Of a DNA stretch of 64,000 nt, positions 53,701 through 62,102 are shown one piece after another. Within the stretch, counting starts at the first letter, position 1; the number at the start of each line of letters is the position of its first letter. The notes under the pieces were generated by a model, which worked only from the letters and a program-made list of their open reading frames with translations, was not told where the DNA came from and ran no database searches. The stretch is taken from NCBI RefSeq assembly GCF_025143825.1, contig NZ_CP083560.1, positions 2,480,001-2,544,000 on the forward strand, given 5' to 3'. A program made the position numbers and the translations under genes. Source of the stretch: Sulfitobacter sp. S223 (GTDB lineage Bacteria > Pseudomonadota > Alphaproteobacteria > Rhodobacterales > Rhodobacteraceae).

Positions 53701-55413
53701 ACCAAAGCCGTTCTCAAGCAGGAATAAGTCGTCGCCGGAACCGCCTGAAACTGTATCGTCGCCGGACCCGCCCAAAAGGGTGTCGTCTCCGTCGTCACCG
53801 CTTATGACGTCAGCATCACCGCCGCCGCTGATGCTATCATTGCCGCCGCCGCCATACAGGCTGTCCAGTTCGGTGCCACCAAGGATCGTGTCAGCAAGAT
53901 CGCCGCCAAAAACCAGATCATTGTCGGTACCGCTGTCGATATAGTTGTTGCCGGTCGAGACATAGATTTCGTCGTTGCCGGCGCCGCCAAACAATGTGTC
54001 ATTGCCTGCGTCGCCTATCAGGGTGTCATTGCCGCTACCGCCATCAAGACTGTCGTTGCCGTCATCGCCATCAAGACTGTCGGCCCCTTCTCCCCCCAGC
54101 AGCGTATCATCGCCGCCCTGACCAAAAACCGTGTCGTTGCCATCACCCGCGATAACACTGTCATTGCCCAGCCCGGCCTCAACGCTATCGTTGCCGGTAC
54201 CTGCCTCAATGGTGTCATCACCCAGCTCTGAGCGGACGATATCATTGCCTGCACCAGCCTGAATGGAATCGTCATTTGAGCCATCCAACGCATCGCCTGC
54301 GTCGATCCTGTCGCCCTGAGGATCGAGAACATATCCGGCATCAATCGTGTCAGCACCGGAGGTACCCTCAACCACGTAGTTCAGTGGAATATCCGCTTCG
54401 GTCGTAATCGTGACATAGCCGATATCAACGTTACCTGCCCCATCCTCGACCGCGTAAGTAAATGGTTCTGAACCAAGATCGTTATCCGACAGAATGGTCA
54501 GCGTGTTGTCGGCATTGAGGGTGATCTGTTCGCCCGTCGGGAGGGTCACAGTCTGGCCCGTGACAACCGCAATCCCGTTTATCTCGGTGATGGTCAGGCC
54601 AGAACCAGTGTTATCGATGTCATTGGAAAGAACATCAACAGTCGTCGCAGTATTCGCCTCCATCGTGATTTGGTCATCGAAGACAAGCGCGACGCTCTGA
54701 ACACTGTTGGCCGCAATCAGAACGTTGGAATCATAGAACCCGTCGCCGCCATCGGCCAACGCAATGCGCATCGTGTTCGGGCCGGTAGAGCTGACCGGAG
54801 CCTTGATCGACAGCACAAGTGTCGTGCCGTCCATTTCGGTATTATACGTATCGGCAGCAACCGGATTGTCCAAATACAGGTTGGACGCCGTGGTACTGTT
54901 CACGGTATCAATCGAAACAACACCGCCGGGAACCGGATTGAATGGCACATACGTACCGTTGACCCAAACGCCGAACGCATCGTTTACGCCACCGTTAACG
55001 TATTCAAGATACTCCTCGGAAGAGAAGGTGAACAACATCGTGATGTAGTCACCAGTCGTCGTAAACGTGGTTTCAAGGACCACAGCATCCTGCGTGGCCT
55101 GACCTGTAACTGCGTCAAGCTGTGCATCACCGGCATTAAGATTGTCGGTGCTGGCGCCGTTTTCTGCTATGTTGGTGTTCGTAGTGCCGTCCGAATTGGT
55201 GAAATTCGCCGCCTGCCCTGTCGACAGGATGATCCCGCTATCCCCCGGGGCAATACCGCCCAGAGTAGCATCAGCGCCGGTATAAGTGGCAGAGGCTCCG
55301 GCAGCGCCGGTCAGGGTGGCGCTGGTTACAGTGACGCCACTGCCAAAAATTGTCTGGGCAAGGGTGATCGCGTCAGCGCCGGTGCTGATCCTCAACTCTG
55401 TTGCAGTCGCCAT
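50731..55413 (-). CDS. secreted RTX protein with choice-of-anchor L and Hint domains
   Basis: A 1560-aa calcium-binding protein without a classical signal peptide, as for type I secretion substrates. The N-terminal about 230 residues resemble the choice-of-anchor L domain (ITLAQTIFGSGVTVTSATLTG). A cadherin/Big-like segment (about 250-340) follows. Three long RTX modules then begin at residues 345, 732 and 1023, each introduced by an YVVEGTSGAD/YIVEGTTGAD/YIVEGTAGDD-type motif. The C-terminal Hint domain starts at Cys1362 (CFVPGTLIATQAG). Start at ATG 55413; 5 extra codons to 55428 are possible. No secretion genes are in the window. Confidence 0.92.
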   Translation of the reverse strand: MATATELRISTGADAITLAQTIFGSGVTVTSATLTGAAGASATYTGADATLGGIAPGDSGIILSTGQAANFTNSDGTTNTNIAENGASTDNLNAGDAQLDAVTGQATQDAVVLETTFTTTGDYITMLFTFSSEEYLEYVNGGVNDAFGVWVNGTYVPFNPVPGGVVSIDTVNSTTASNLYLDNPVAADTYNTEMDGTTLVLSIKAPVSSTGPNTMRIALADGGDGFYDSNVLIAANSVQSVALVFDDQITMEANTATTVDVLSNDIDNTGSGLTITEINGIAVVTGQTVTLPTGEQITLNADNTLTILSDNDLGSEPFTYAVEDGAGNVDIGYVTITTEADIPLNYVVEGTSGADTIDAGYVLDPQGDRIDAGDALDGSNDDSIQAGAGNDIVRSELGDDTIEAGTGNDSVEAGLGNDSVIAGDGNDTVFGQGGDDTLLGGEGADSLDGDDGNDSLDGGSGNDTLIGDAGNDTLFGGAGNDEIYVSTGNNYIDSGTDNDLVFGGDLADTILGGTELDSLYGGGGNDSISGGGDADVISGDDGDDTLLGGSGDDTVSGGSGDDLFLLENGFGNDQILGGELGEIAGDTLDLSAVTDATTVDLTSSIPEAGSVSDATGTATFQEIENIVLGGGVDTVVLADGSGSDAVTGFTAPTVDGFGVWTGVDQLDVSGLSDLNGGLVNTDDVTVSDTAGDGSGDAILTFPNGESITLIGVSASTLTDPLALEAIGIPLPNYIVEGTTGADFIDVSYTGDPEGDMVDAADNATGSNADSIVAGDGNDTVFGGLDNDTISGGTGADLLYGEDGNDSIVGDANNDSIYGGAGADTLSGSGGADYLQGDAGADSLLGGVGNDNLNGGDDNDTLNGGAGNDNMTGGAGADSLIGSTGNDSMWGGTGNDFLSGGDGDDAIYGGEGNDSIIAGAGTDYIALTSGNDTVSAGDDSDNINVIAGGFADGAVVTADGGTGGVDSDTLNLSSWSFYRALTETTDADADSTSGSVEVQDAAGNWITVNFIEIETLSLPPPAPDYIVEGTAGDDNINSSYLGDPEGDMIDANDALDGSNDDSVEAGAGNDTVSSGAGDDTILAGDGDDLVQAGDGDDLAFGEAGDDLMFGFDGSDTLIGGDGSDIINGMTGADLIEGGADADTIVVEAAFGADTVYGGEDVSTGNDFDTIRVNTSSIADPLTVTFSEDEAGTLTDGTDTLGFFEIERIELGNSNDTVDGSATTTGINVNTRDGDDSMLGGDGADTIDAGSGADTVVGGLGADSVNAGAGDDNIQAAQGDTISGGDGDDTFTLVDLGDAGAGTVTIVGGEGGETTGDRLDLNGQADRTTLNITVPSEEAGGQSGTVQLLDGTVVSFSQIENIICFVPGTLIATQAGLRRIEDLKVGDPVITQDNGIQKIGWIGKTTVSGRGRFAPVRFAKSVWPGATDGLTVSPQHRMLVKGYQAELLFGRTEVLVPAVHMIDGTDIVRQRVERVTYIHIMFEQHEIIFANGIPAESFHPASYGVDQLAENAREELFSLFPELRSNMGGYGDTARMTINAKEAKVLGAFSARNAGGLQALVS
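51331..54381 (-). repeat. three RTX modules within the secreted protein gene
   Basis: Three successive protein-level repeats, each opening with an [N/D]Y[V/I]VEGT-type motif, then a D[P]xGDxxDAxDxxxGSNxDS segment, then runs of GGxGxD nonapeptides. They start at 54381, 53220 and 52347 (protein residues 345, 732 and 1023). The spacing differs (387 and 291 residues), so this is divergence or internal expansion, not a perfect tandem repeat. Confidence 0.8.
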
Positions 55414-55718
55414 TCGGTATTCTTTCAATCACATAATTTGCCGCGTTTCGCGGCCACTCGTTCACAGTCGGAATATCGCAGGGAAATGGGCGCATAACGC
55501 GGCTATAAATTGAATAAAATTAGGCGCAGGCATGCCCAAAGCGTGACCATTTACACGCTAGGGTAGGTAAATCGGGGTAAATACCGGCCGCATCACCATT
55601 TCGAAACAAAATTTCGACATATTTGACCTTTGGGCTTTTCTCAAAAGTAAGAGAAATTTGCCCCTTTCATGCCACGCGAATACGTCATTTTCCGATCTGC
55701 TTGATTGAACAGAACGGG
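55414..55718. other. intergenic region upstream of the RTX gene
   Basis: About 300 bp between the RTX gene start and the stop of the spermidine-synthase-like gene on the same strand. It is AT-rich and must hold the RTX promoter; I found no clear box, hairpin or small gene. Confidence 0.4.
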
Positions 55719-57245
55719 TCAATCAACGACGCGGTCAAACCCCATCAGATAGCTTAACGGCGCATGATCATCGGTCAGAATGCGTGATCCGTGGCGCGCA
55801 ACGATGCTGTCTATAAATCCGGTATCAAGCGCTTGAAACCGGGTCAGTTCCGGCGCACGGGTATCAACCGCGGACAGCGCGCTGTCTTGCGCGCTGGCAA
55901 GCAGGACAAACACCCGCCGCTCCCCTGCATCCGGCCGTCCGGCTGCTGTCCAGACTTCGACGCTGGGAAACACCTCGCGCAGGGTTGCGACCACGGCGGA
56001 AAGGGCTGCAAGGCTGTCAACGCTGTCGATCAGATTCATGGCATAGACCCCTTTTGGCGACAGCCGTGCAGCGACAAGCCGGAAGAACTCAAGCGTCACC
56101 AAATGTTCAGGCACAGCAATATCGGTAAAAGCGTCGCCGACGATTACATCGAAAGTCTGGTCGCTCTGGCGCAATGCTGCGCGGGCATCGCTGTGCAGGA
56201 TCGTCACGGTCGTGGGATCAAACCAGAAGTTGTCGATCGCGGTGGCTGTCACTTCGGGGTCGATTTCGGCGATGGTAATGCCTGCAATGTCGCGGTCTGC
56301 CCACGATCTGGGAACCGAGTATGATCCGCCTCCGATATGGAAGGACGTGAAGGCAGCAGACCCCATCCGCATGCGCGGCAAGGCATCCAGCATCGCTGCA
56401 TGCGGTGTGAACATTACGCGCGGTGCTTCTTTTGCACTGATGCCGTGCGCCAAATGATCCACCACCATCAAGTGAACCGGATCGGCGGGATTTTCCGACA
56501 AATCAACAGTTCTGATGCAATAGTAGCTGCTTTCATGATCACAGATGGCGGGCAAGGCCAGCGCGCGCATACCGATGAAACCTGCTATCGCAATCGCGAT
56601 CAAGGGCGCCACAGCACCGCGGAGCGATACCGCGCCCAACCGAAAGCACATCATCGCTGCAATCGTATAGATCGCCGAAATCACCAACAAAGTCGTCACC
56701 GACCCCAGCAGCGGCACAAAGACGAACCCTGCCATCAACGTGCCCGCAATAGCGCCAATCGCACCTGATGCAAACATTGCGCCCAGCGCCCGTTCGGATT
56801 GATCGCGACCGCGCATGGCCGCCACAGTCAAGACCGGCGCAGGCACACCCGCGAAAAGAGAGGGCAGGAAAAAGGCCAGCGACGTCAGCGCGGTAATGGC
56901 GACAAGCGGGTGAGCGATCCCTTCAACCACCGGTCCTGCAAATGCGCGCAACAGCAGGGTCGCAGCCGCAGTGAAGACCGCCGCAGCGACCATGGTCCAT
57001 CCGGTCATCCTCAGGGCTGACGCCGTGGCGCGCGCCGCAATACGCCCGCCCCACCAATGCCCGACCGAAAATCCGGCAAGCACAACTGCGATGATAGAGG
57101 TCCACGTATACAGGCTCATACCGACATAGGGCGCGATCATCCGGCCCGCGACGATCTCAACCACAAGGCTGGACGCCGAAATGGCCGCTTGAAGAAAGAT
57201 CAGCAGCCAAAGGGGAATGAGCGGGGGGGAAATATGTTTATCCAT
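55719..57245 (-). CDS. membrane-fused spermidine-synthase-like protein
   Basis: A 508-aa protein. The N-terminal half has eight or nine hydrophobic segments, beginning with LQAAISASSLVVEIVAGRMIAPYVG, the start typical of fused MFS/spermidine-synthase proteins. The C-terminal half has a Rossmann methyltransferase-like fold: FHIGGGSYSVPRSW (motif I region), IAEIDPEVTATA, and DVIVGDAFTDIAVPEHL. The start is ATG 57245. Polyamine or other aminopropyl chemistry is inferred from family; the function of the fused membrane type is not established. Confidence 0.85.
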   Translation of the reverse strand: MDKHISPPLIPLWLLIFLQAAISASSLVVEIVAGRMIAPYVGMSLYTWTSIIAVVLAGFSVGHWWGGRIAARATASALRMTGWTMVAAAVFTAAATLLLRAFAGPVVEGIAHPLVAITALTSLAFFLPSLFAGVPAPVLTVAAMRGRDQSERALGAMFASGAIGAIAGTLMAGFVFVPLLGSVTTLLVISAIYTIAAMMCFRLGAVSLRGAVAPLIAIAIAGFIGMRALALPAICDHESSYYCIRTVDLSENPADPVHLMVVDHLAHGISAKEAPRVMFTPHAAMLDALPRMRMGSAAFTSFHIGGGSYSVPRSWADRDIAGITIAEIDPEVTATAIDNFWFDPTTVTILHSDARAALRQSDQTFDVIVGDAFTDIAVPEHLVTLEFFRLVAARLSPKGVYAMNLIDSVDSLAALSAVVATLREVFPSVEVWTAAGRPDAGERRVFVLLASAQDSALSAVDTRAPELTRFQALDTGFIDSIVARHGSRILTDDHAPLSYLMGFDRVVD

Positions 57246-57382
57246 CTGGTATGAAAGTGCGTGTCCCACAAAATGCCGTCAATCGAAATTTGATCCGATG
57301 GCACAGAATGGCACTTGATCCTTGTGGTGGAACCAACGGAAGATAGCGACTTGATAGACAAACACTTCGCCCTGCCCTGCGC

Positions 57383-57719
57383 ATGCGCAGCGTCTTTGGC
57401 GAGGGTGAGAGATCGGCCCCCCGGAAGACCGAGCTGTCAGAGTGGATCGAAGCCACCGGATCACTCGCCGCAGCAGAGCGTGAAATGGGCATGAGTCACA
57501 AGCTGGCGCATGCTGCTCGAAACCCTTAATGCCATGTTCCGCGCCGCCGTCTTGCACAGCGGCAAAGGTGGCCCCGGTGGTGGTGGCGCGGTTCTGACAG
57601 ATGCAGGGCGCGCCGCGTTGACCGGATACCGCCGCGCCGAAGCGGCCTCTGCCAAAGCAACCGAACCGCATTTTCAAACGCTTAAATCCATGGTGGGGGA
57701 TATTCTCCGAAAGAAATAA
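57383..57719 (+). pseudogene. modE: frameshifted modE-like regulator
   Basis: The N-terminal HTH of a ModE-type molybdate regulator is readable from ATG 57383 (FGEGERSAPRKTELSEWIEATGSLAAAEREMGMSHK). Then the frame breaks at about 57500-57511. The second half (MLLETLNAMFRAAVLHSGKGGPGGGGAVLTDAGRAALTGYRRAE) continues in another frame to 57719. Joining needs 2 bases restored, or 1 removed, near MGMSHK-LA. ModE normally has MGMSYKRAWMLLETLN at this place. Either a real inactivating mutation or a sequencing error. It lies directly upstream of modABC. Confidence 0.75.
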
Positions 57720-57779
57720 CGATTGACCTTCAGCTACCCAGTCACTGATATGTTCTGCGGTATATTCCAAGGAACCTCC

Positions 57780-58562
57780 ATGACCCTGCGCCTGCTCTTT
57801 GCGATAACAGCCTGTGTGATCAGTCTCTGCGCTTTTGGTGCAGAGGTAAAAGCAGGGGATGAGCCGATCATCGCTGCGGCCTCTGATCTCCAGTTCGCGG
57901 TCACCGACATCGCCGCAAGCTTTGAGGCGCAAACCGGATACCGCGTGCGGCTGAACTTTGGCTCGACAGGCAATTTCGCACGACAAATCCGCGAAGGCGC
58001 ACCGTTTGAAGTATTTATGGCCGCCGACGAAAGCTACGTTCTGGATTTGGCGCAGGATGGGCTAACCCATGATGACGGCGCTATCTATGCCCAGGGCCGC
58101 ATCGTTCTGATTGCCCCGCACGGTTCAGCACTGACGGTGGACGGTGATATGGATGGTCTGGCTAATGCCCTTGCGCAGGGACAGATCACGCGATTTGCTA
58201 TCGCCAACCCGGATCATGCCCCCTACGGGGTGCGCGCGATGGAAGCGCTCAAGCACAAGCAACTGTGGCAAACGCTGCAACCGATGTTGGTGCTAGGTGA
58301 AAACGTGAGCCAAGCCGCGCAGTTTGCAACGACAGGGAATGCCGAGGGCGGGATCATTGCCTATTCGCTGGCACTTGCGCCGCAGGTGTCGGCGCTGGGC
58401 ACCTATGCGCTTATCCCTGCGGACTGGCATGCGCCGCTGCACCAGCGCATGGTTTTGCTACAGGACGCAGGCCCCGTCGCCGAAGCATTTTACGACTATA
58501 TGAATAGCCCGGAGGCACGCGCCATCATGGAAAGCTACGGCTTCAAGCGGCCAGAGGACTAA
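57780..58562 (+). CDS. modA: molybdate-binding periplasmic protein
   Basis: A 260-aa binding protein starting at ATG 57780, with a signal peptide of about 19-25 residues. The mature part begins EPIIAAASDLQFAVTDIAASFEAQTGYRVRLNFGSTGNFARQIREGAPFEVFMAADESYV, which is the ModA signature with the oxyanion-binding Ser and ASDL/STG loops. It is the first intact gene after the modE remnant. Confidence 0.93.
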   Translation: MTLRLLFAITACVISLCAFGAEVKAGDEPIIAAASDLQFAVTDIAASFEAQTGYRVRLNFGSTGNFARQIREGAPFEVFMAADESYVLDLAQDGLTHDDGAIYAQGRIVLIAPHGSALTVDGDMDGLANALAQGQITRFAIANPDHAPYGVRAMEALKHKQLWQTLQPMLVLGENVSQAAQFATTGNAEGGIIAYSLALAPQVSALGTYALIPADWHAPLHQRMVLLQDAGPVAEAFYDYMNSPEARAIMESYGFKRPED

Positions 58563-58565
58563 GCA

Positions 58566-59234
58566 TTGGACTGGAGCGCCCTCTTTTTATCGCTGCAACT
58601 GGCGGGATGGACCGCAGTCATCTTGCTGCCGGTTTCGGTGTTCATGGGGCGGCTTTTGGCCTACCGCAGTTTTGTGGGCAAGGGCCTGCTTGAGGCGCTG
58701 GTGATGCTGCCACTGGTTCTGCCACCGACGGTTCTGGGCTTCTATTTGCTTGTGTCGCTGGGGCGCAATTCATTTGTTGGCGCGATATGGCAAGACCTGT
58801 TTGGCCAGCAACTTGTCTTTTCGTTCGAAGGACTGGTTGTTGCTTCGGTGATTTTCAACCTGCCCTTTGCCATCCAGCCCGCCCAACGCGGGTTTGAGGC
58901 GATCGCCCCCGAGGTCCGCGAGGCCGCCGCGTGCTGTGGCCTGTCCCCGCTGCGCAGTCTGTGGCGGGTGGAATTGCCGCTGGCATGGCCCGGTGTGATG
59001 ACCGCGATGGTGCTGACGTTTGCACATACTTTGGGTGAGTTCGGCATTGTTTTGATGGTTGGCGGCTCGATCTCTGGTGAGACGCGTACAATTGCCATCG
59101 CTATTTACGACCGTGTGCAAGCCTTTGATACCCACGGCGCGGCTGTCATGTCAGCAGCGCTGGTTGCGATATCGTTGTTCACCATTGCGCTGACATACTG
59201 GCTGTCTGCGCGCGTCGGACGGCGGCTGTCATGA
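58566..59234 (+). CDS. modB: molybdate ABC transporter permease
   Basis: A 222-aa permease with about five membrane segments. The conserved PLVLPPTVLGFYLLV motif and the EAA loop EAAACCGLSPLRSLWRVELPLAWPGVMTAMVL are present, followed by FAHTLGEFGIVLMVGGSISGETRTI, a ModB hallmark. The start is TTG at 58566, 3 bp after modA; it overlaps modC by 4 bp. Confidence 0.93.
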   Translation: MDWSALFLSLQLAGWTAVILLPVSVFMGRLLAYRSFVGKGLLEALVMLPLVLPPTVLGFYLLVSLGRNSFVGAIWQDLFGQQLVFSFEGLVVASVIFNLPFAIQPAQRGFEAIAPEVREAAACCGLSPLRSLWRVELPLAWPGVMTAMVLTFAHTLGEFGIVLMVGGSISGETRTIAIAIYDRVQAFDTHGAAVMSAALVAISLFTIALTYWLSARVGRRLS

Positions 59235-60325
59235 CGCTTGAGGTGATGGCAAAAGCAGATGGTCCTATTCCTCTGAATGTCGACTTCAGCGTGGCACCCG
59301 GCGAAGTGCTGGCTCTTGTCGGTCCCTCTGGTTCTGGCAAGACCACGCTATTGCGCAGCATTGCCGGCCTCTGCCATCCAGATAACGGGCGGATTGTTGT
59401 AAACGGCGCAACCTGGCTGGATACAGGCGCAAGTATTGATCTGGCAGCGCACAAGAGACGGGTCGGCATGGTATTTCAGAACTACGCCTTGTTCCCGCAC
59501 ATGACCGCGGCCCGTAACATTATCACATCTATCGATCATCTACCGCCTGTCCAGCGCATGACTGAGGCACTGCGATTGCTTGACCTTGTGCAGTTGAATG
59601 ATCTGGCTGATCGCAAGCCTGCGCAGCTGTCTGGTGGCCAACAGCAACGCGTTGCAGTGGCGCGCGCATTGGCCCGCCGCCCCGCAGCATTGCTGTTGGA
59701 CGAACCATTTTCAGCAGTGGACCGCGCCACCCGTGAACAGTTGCAGGCAAGTCTCATCAGTCTGCGGGAGCATCTCTCGATGCCGACCATCATCGTCACC
59801 CATGACATGAACGAAGCACAGCTGCTGGCAGATCGCGTGCTTGTCCTACGTGAGGGCCGCGCCGTCGCCTACGGCCCGACAGCCGAGGTCATGTCTGACC
59901 CACACGCCATGCGCACAATGGGCATCCGCGAAGTTGCCGCCCTGTTGCCTGCCCTAGTGGCGGAACAAGAAGAGGACGGTATGACCCGCCTTGATACAGC
60001 GACGGGGCCGATCTGGCTGCCGCGGATTGAAGCACCGGTTGGCGCGCGCGTCAGGGTGCGCATTCTGGCCCACGAGGTGCTCCTTGCAAGAGAACGGCCA
60101 ACTGGTCTTTCGGCACAGAACATTCTTCCTGCCACTATTACCGATATCCGCCCCGGCGATGGCCCAGGCGTCATGGTCGAACTGGCCTTGGGCGAGGATC
60201 AAATCCTTGCCCGCATCACCCGACGCGCGGTTCAGGCACTTGCGCTCGAAACCGGAAGCGAGGTGCATGTCATCCTCAAAGCGATGTCTGTGGCGCGCAA
60301 CCAGATCGCCACACAGTCCAAGTGA
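59231..60325 (+). CDS. modC: molybdate ABC transporter ATP-binding protein
   Basis: A 364-aa ATPase: Walker A GPSGSGKTTLLRSIAG, signature LSGGQQQRVAVARALA, Walker B LLLDEPFSAVD and His in VTHDMNEAQLLAD. A C-terminal TOBE/Mop regulatory domain (about 290-355) contains TGLSAQNILPATITDI. Overlaps modB by 4 bp. With a broken modE, Mop domains here may be the only molybdate-sensing part left in the locus. Confidence 0.93.
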   Translation: MTLEVMAKADGPIPLNVDFSVAPGEVLALVGPSGSGKTTLLRSIAGLCHPDNGRIVVNGATWLDTGASIDLAAHKRRVGMVFQNYALFPHMTAARNIITSIDHLPPVQRMTEALRLLDLVQLNDLADRKPAQLSGGQQQRVAVARALARRPAALLLDEPFSAVDRATREQLQASLISLREHLSMPTIIVTHDMNEAQLLADRVLVLREGRAVAYGPTAEVMSDPHAMRTMGIREVAALLPALVAEQEEDGMTRLDTATGPIWLPRIEAPVGARVRVRILAHEVLLARERPTGLSAQNILPATITDIRPGDGPGVMVELALGEDQILARITRRAVQALALETGSEVHVILKAMSVARNQIATQSK

Positions 60326-60461
60326 CGCCATCGCGCTTTGACCGCTGCCTCGATCTATATCCTACCTTGCGGAAACTACTGCCGATATGGTCATTTTTTG
60401 CTGGCAATTGCCCATAGATTTCGGGTTTGGTTCTTTGGATATCAGACGAACAGGCGAAGCT

Positions 60462-62075
60462 ATGGCGGACTACGACTATATCATCATTGGTGCCGGATCT
60501 GCGGGTTGCGTGCTGGCCGAACGGCTAAGTGCGTCAGGCCGCCACAAGGTACTTGTTCTTGAGGCCGGCAGGCGCGGTCGATCGCCCTGGATCGCACTGC
60601 CGCTGGGCTATGGCAAAACCTATTTTGACCCAGATGTGAACTGGAAATACCAATCCGCTCCGGAAGAGGCGTTGGACAGGCGTGCCGGTTATTGGCCTCG
60701 CGGAAAGGTCGTTGGTGGCTCTGGTGCGATAAACGCCTTGGTCTATGCACGCGGCCTGCCGCATGACTTTGACGACTGGGCAGCAGCTGGGGCCACCGGA
60801 TGGAACTGGTCTGCGGTGCGTGACACCTATGATGCAATGGAAACCCAATTAGGCACCGATGGCAGTCGTACAGGCAGCGGGCGGCTGCACGTGCAGGATG
60901 TCTCGGACCAGATCCACAAGGTAAACCGCCACTTCTTTGCGGCGACAGAGGAATTGGGCCTGCCGCGAACGCCAAATATCAATGGCGCGCAGAGCGAAGG
61001 CGCTGCCGTTTACAGGATCAATACCAGTGGCGGCAGGCGGATGCATTCCGCGCGTGCCTTCCTGAAACCAGCGCTAAATCGGGCCAATGTAACCCTGTTA
61101 ACGGGCGCTATGGTCAACCGGATCGTGTTTGAAGGCCGACGTGCCACCGGCGTTGAACTGCGCCACAAAGGCCAAACAGTAACCCTGCGTGCAGGACGTG
61201 AGATCATCCTGTCAGCCGGTGCTGTCACCTCTCCGCGTATCTTGCAGCTATCGGGGATCGGGCCTGCACACAGATTGAAGGAACTGGGCATTTCACCTCT
61301 GCTGGACGCGCCCCACGTGGGCGGCAATCTGCAAGACCATCTTGGCGTTAACTACTACTTCCGCGCCACTGAGGCGACGCTGAATGATGCGCTGCGGCCG
61401 TTTCACGGTAAGGTGATTGCCGCACTGCAATATGCGTTGAAGCGGCGTGGACCTTTGGCCCTATCAGTGAACCAGTGCGGCGGCTATTTCCGGTCGGATA
61501 CGGCGCTTGCCCGTCCCGACCAGCAGCTTTACTTCAATCCGGTCAGCTACTCTACATCGCCCAGCGATAAACGCAGCGTGGTGCAACCGGACCCGTTCCC
61601 CGGCTTTATCATCAGCTTCCAGCCATCGCGGCCCACAAGCCGCGGGCGCATCGACATCAGCGCCAATGATCCGGATGCGCCCCCGCTGATCCGGCCCAAT
61701 TCGCTGGCCACCGATGAGGACCGTGCACAGGTCATCGCCGGCGGGCAGTTGTGCCAAAGACTGATGAACACCGACGCGCTCAAAAAGCTGGTTCAAAGCG
61801 CGATGGAGCCCGATCTGTTCCGCATGACACCAGACGATATATTGGCCGACTTTCGCGCACGCTGCGGCACGGTGTTTCATCCGGTCGGCACCTGCCGGAT
61901 GGGGGCGGACGCTGCCACATCTGTCGTCAGCCCCCGCTTGTCTGTCCACGGGATCGACGGGCTGAGGGTCGTTGATGCGTCTGTCTTTCCCAACATCACA
62001 TCCGGCAACACCAATGCGCCGACGATGATGCTCGCGCATCGCGCGTCCGACCTGATCCTGGATGACGCTTCCTAA
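60462..62075 (+). CDS. GMC family FAD-dependent oxidoreductase
   Basis: A 537-aa choline-dehydrogenase-like flavoprotein starting at ATG 60462. The FAD motif is IIGAGSAGCVLAERLSASG, the second signature is GKVVGGSGAINALVYARG, GMC signature 2 is AGAVTSPRILQLSGIGPA, and the C-terminal active-site region is FHPVGTCRMG with PNITSGNTNAPTMMLAHRAS. Longer frame to 60387 is not supported. No betaine-aldehyde dehydrogenase gene is adjacent, so the substrate is an unspecified alcohol. Confidence 0.9.
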   Translation: MADYDYIIIGAGSAGCVLAERLSASGRHKVLVLEAGRRGRSPWIALPLGYGKTYFDPDVNWKYQSAPEEALDRRAGYWPRGKVVGGSGAINALVYARGLPHDFDDWAAAGATGWNWSAVRDTYDAMETQLGTDGSRTGSGRLHVQDVSDQIHKVNRHFFAATEELGLPRTPNINGAQSEGAAVYRINTSGGRRMHSARAFLKPALNRANVTLLTGAMVNRIVFEGRRATGVELRHKGQTVTLRAGREIILSAGAVTSPRILQLSGIGPAHRLKELGISPLLDAPHVGGNLQDHLGVNYYFRATEATLNDALRPFHGKVIAALQYALKRRGPLALSVNQCGGYFRSDTALARPDQQLYFNPVSYSTSPSDKRSVVQPDPFPGFIISFQPSRPTSRGRIDISANDPDAPPLIRPNSLATDEDRAQVIAGGQLCQRLMNTDALKKLVQSAMEPDLFRMTPDDILADFRARCGTVFHPVGTCRMGADAATSVVSPRLSVHGIDGLRVVDASVFPNITSGNTNAPTMMLAHRASDLILDDAS

Positions 62076-62078
62076 GCC

Positions 62079-62098
62079 GCAAAGGACGTGTCCTTTGC
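62079..62098. terminator. hairpin between convergent GMC and urtE genes
   Basis: GCAAAGGAC-GT-GTCCTTTGC, a perfect palindrome in the 27-bp gap between converging genes. Without a T-run it is at most a weak bidirectional terminator. Confidence 0.5.
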
Positions 62099-62102
62099 CG
62101 GG

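Noticed and set aside
51248..55497. Many plus-strand frames opposite the RTX gene (60-275 codons)
   Set aside because: They are the antisense shadow of a low-complexity Gly/Asp-rich gene, rich in Ser/Pro, with no domains or ribosome-binding sites.
57720..57779. Possible Mo-box before modA (GATATG...GTATATT)
   Set aside because: The inverted repeat is too imperfect to call against the known ModE-site pattern.
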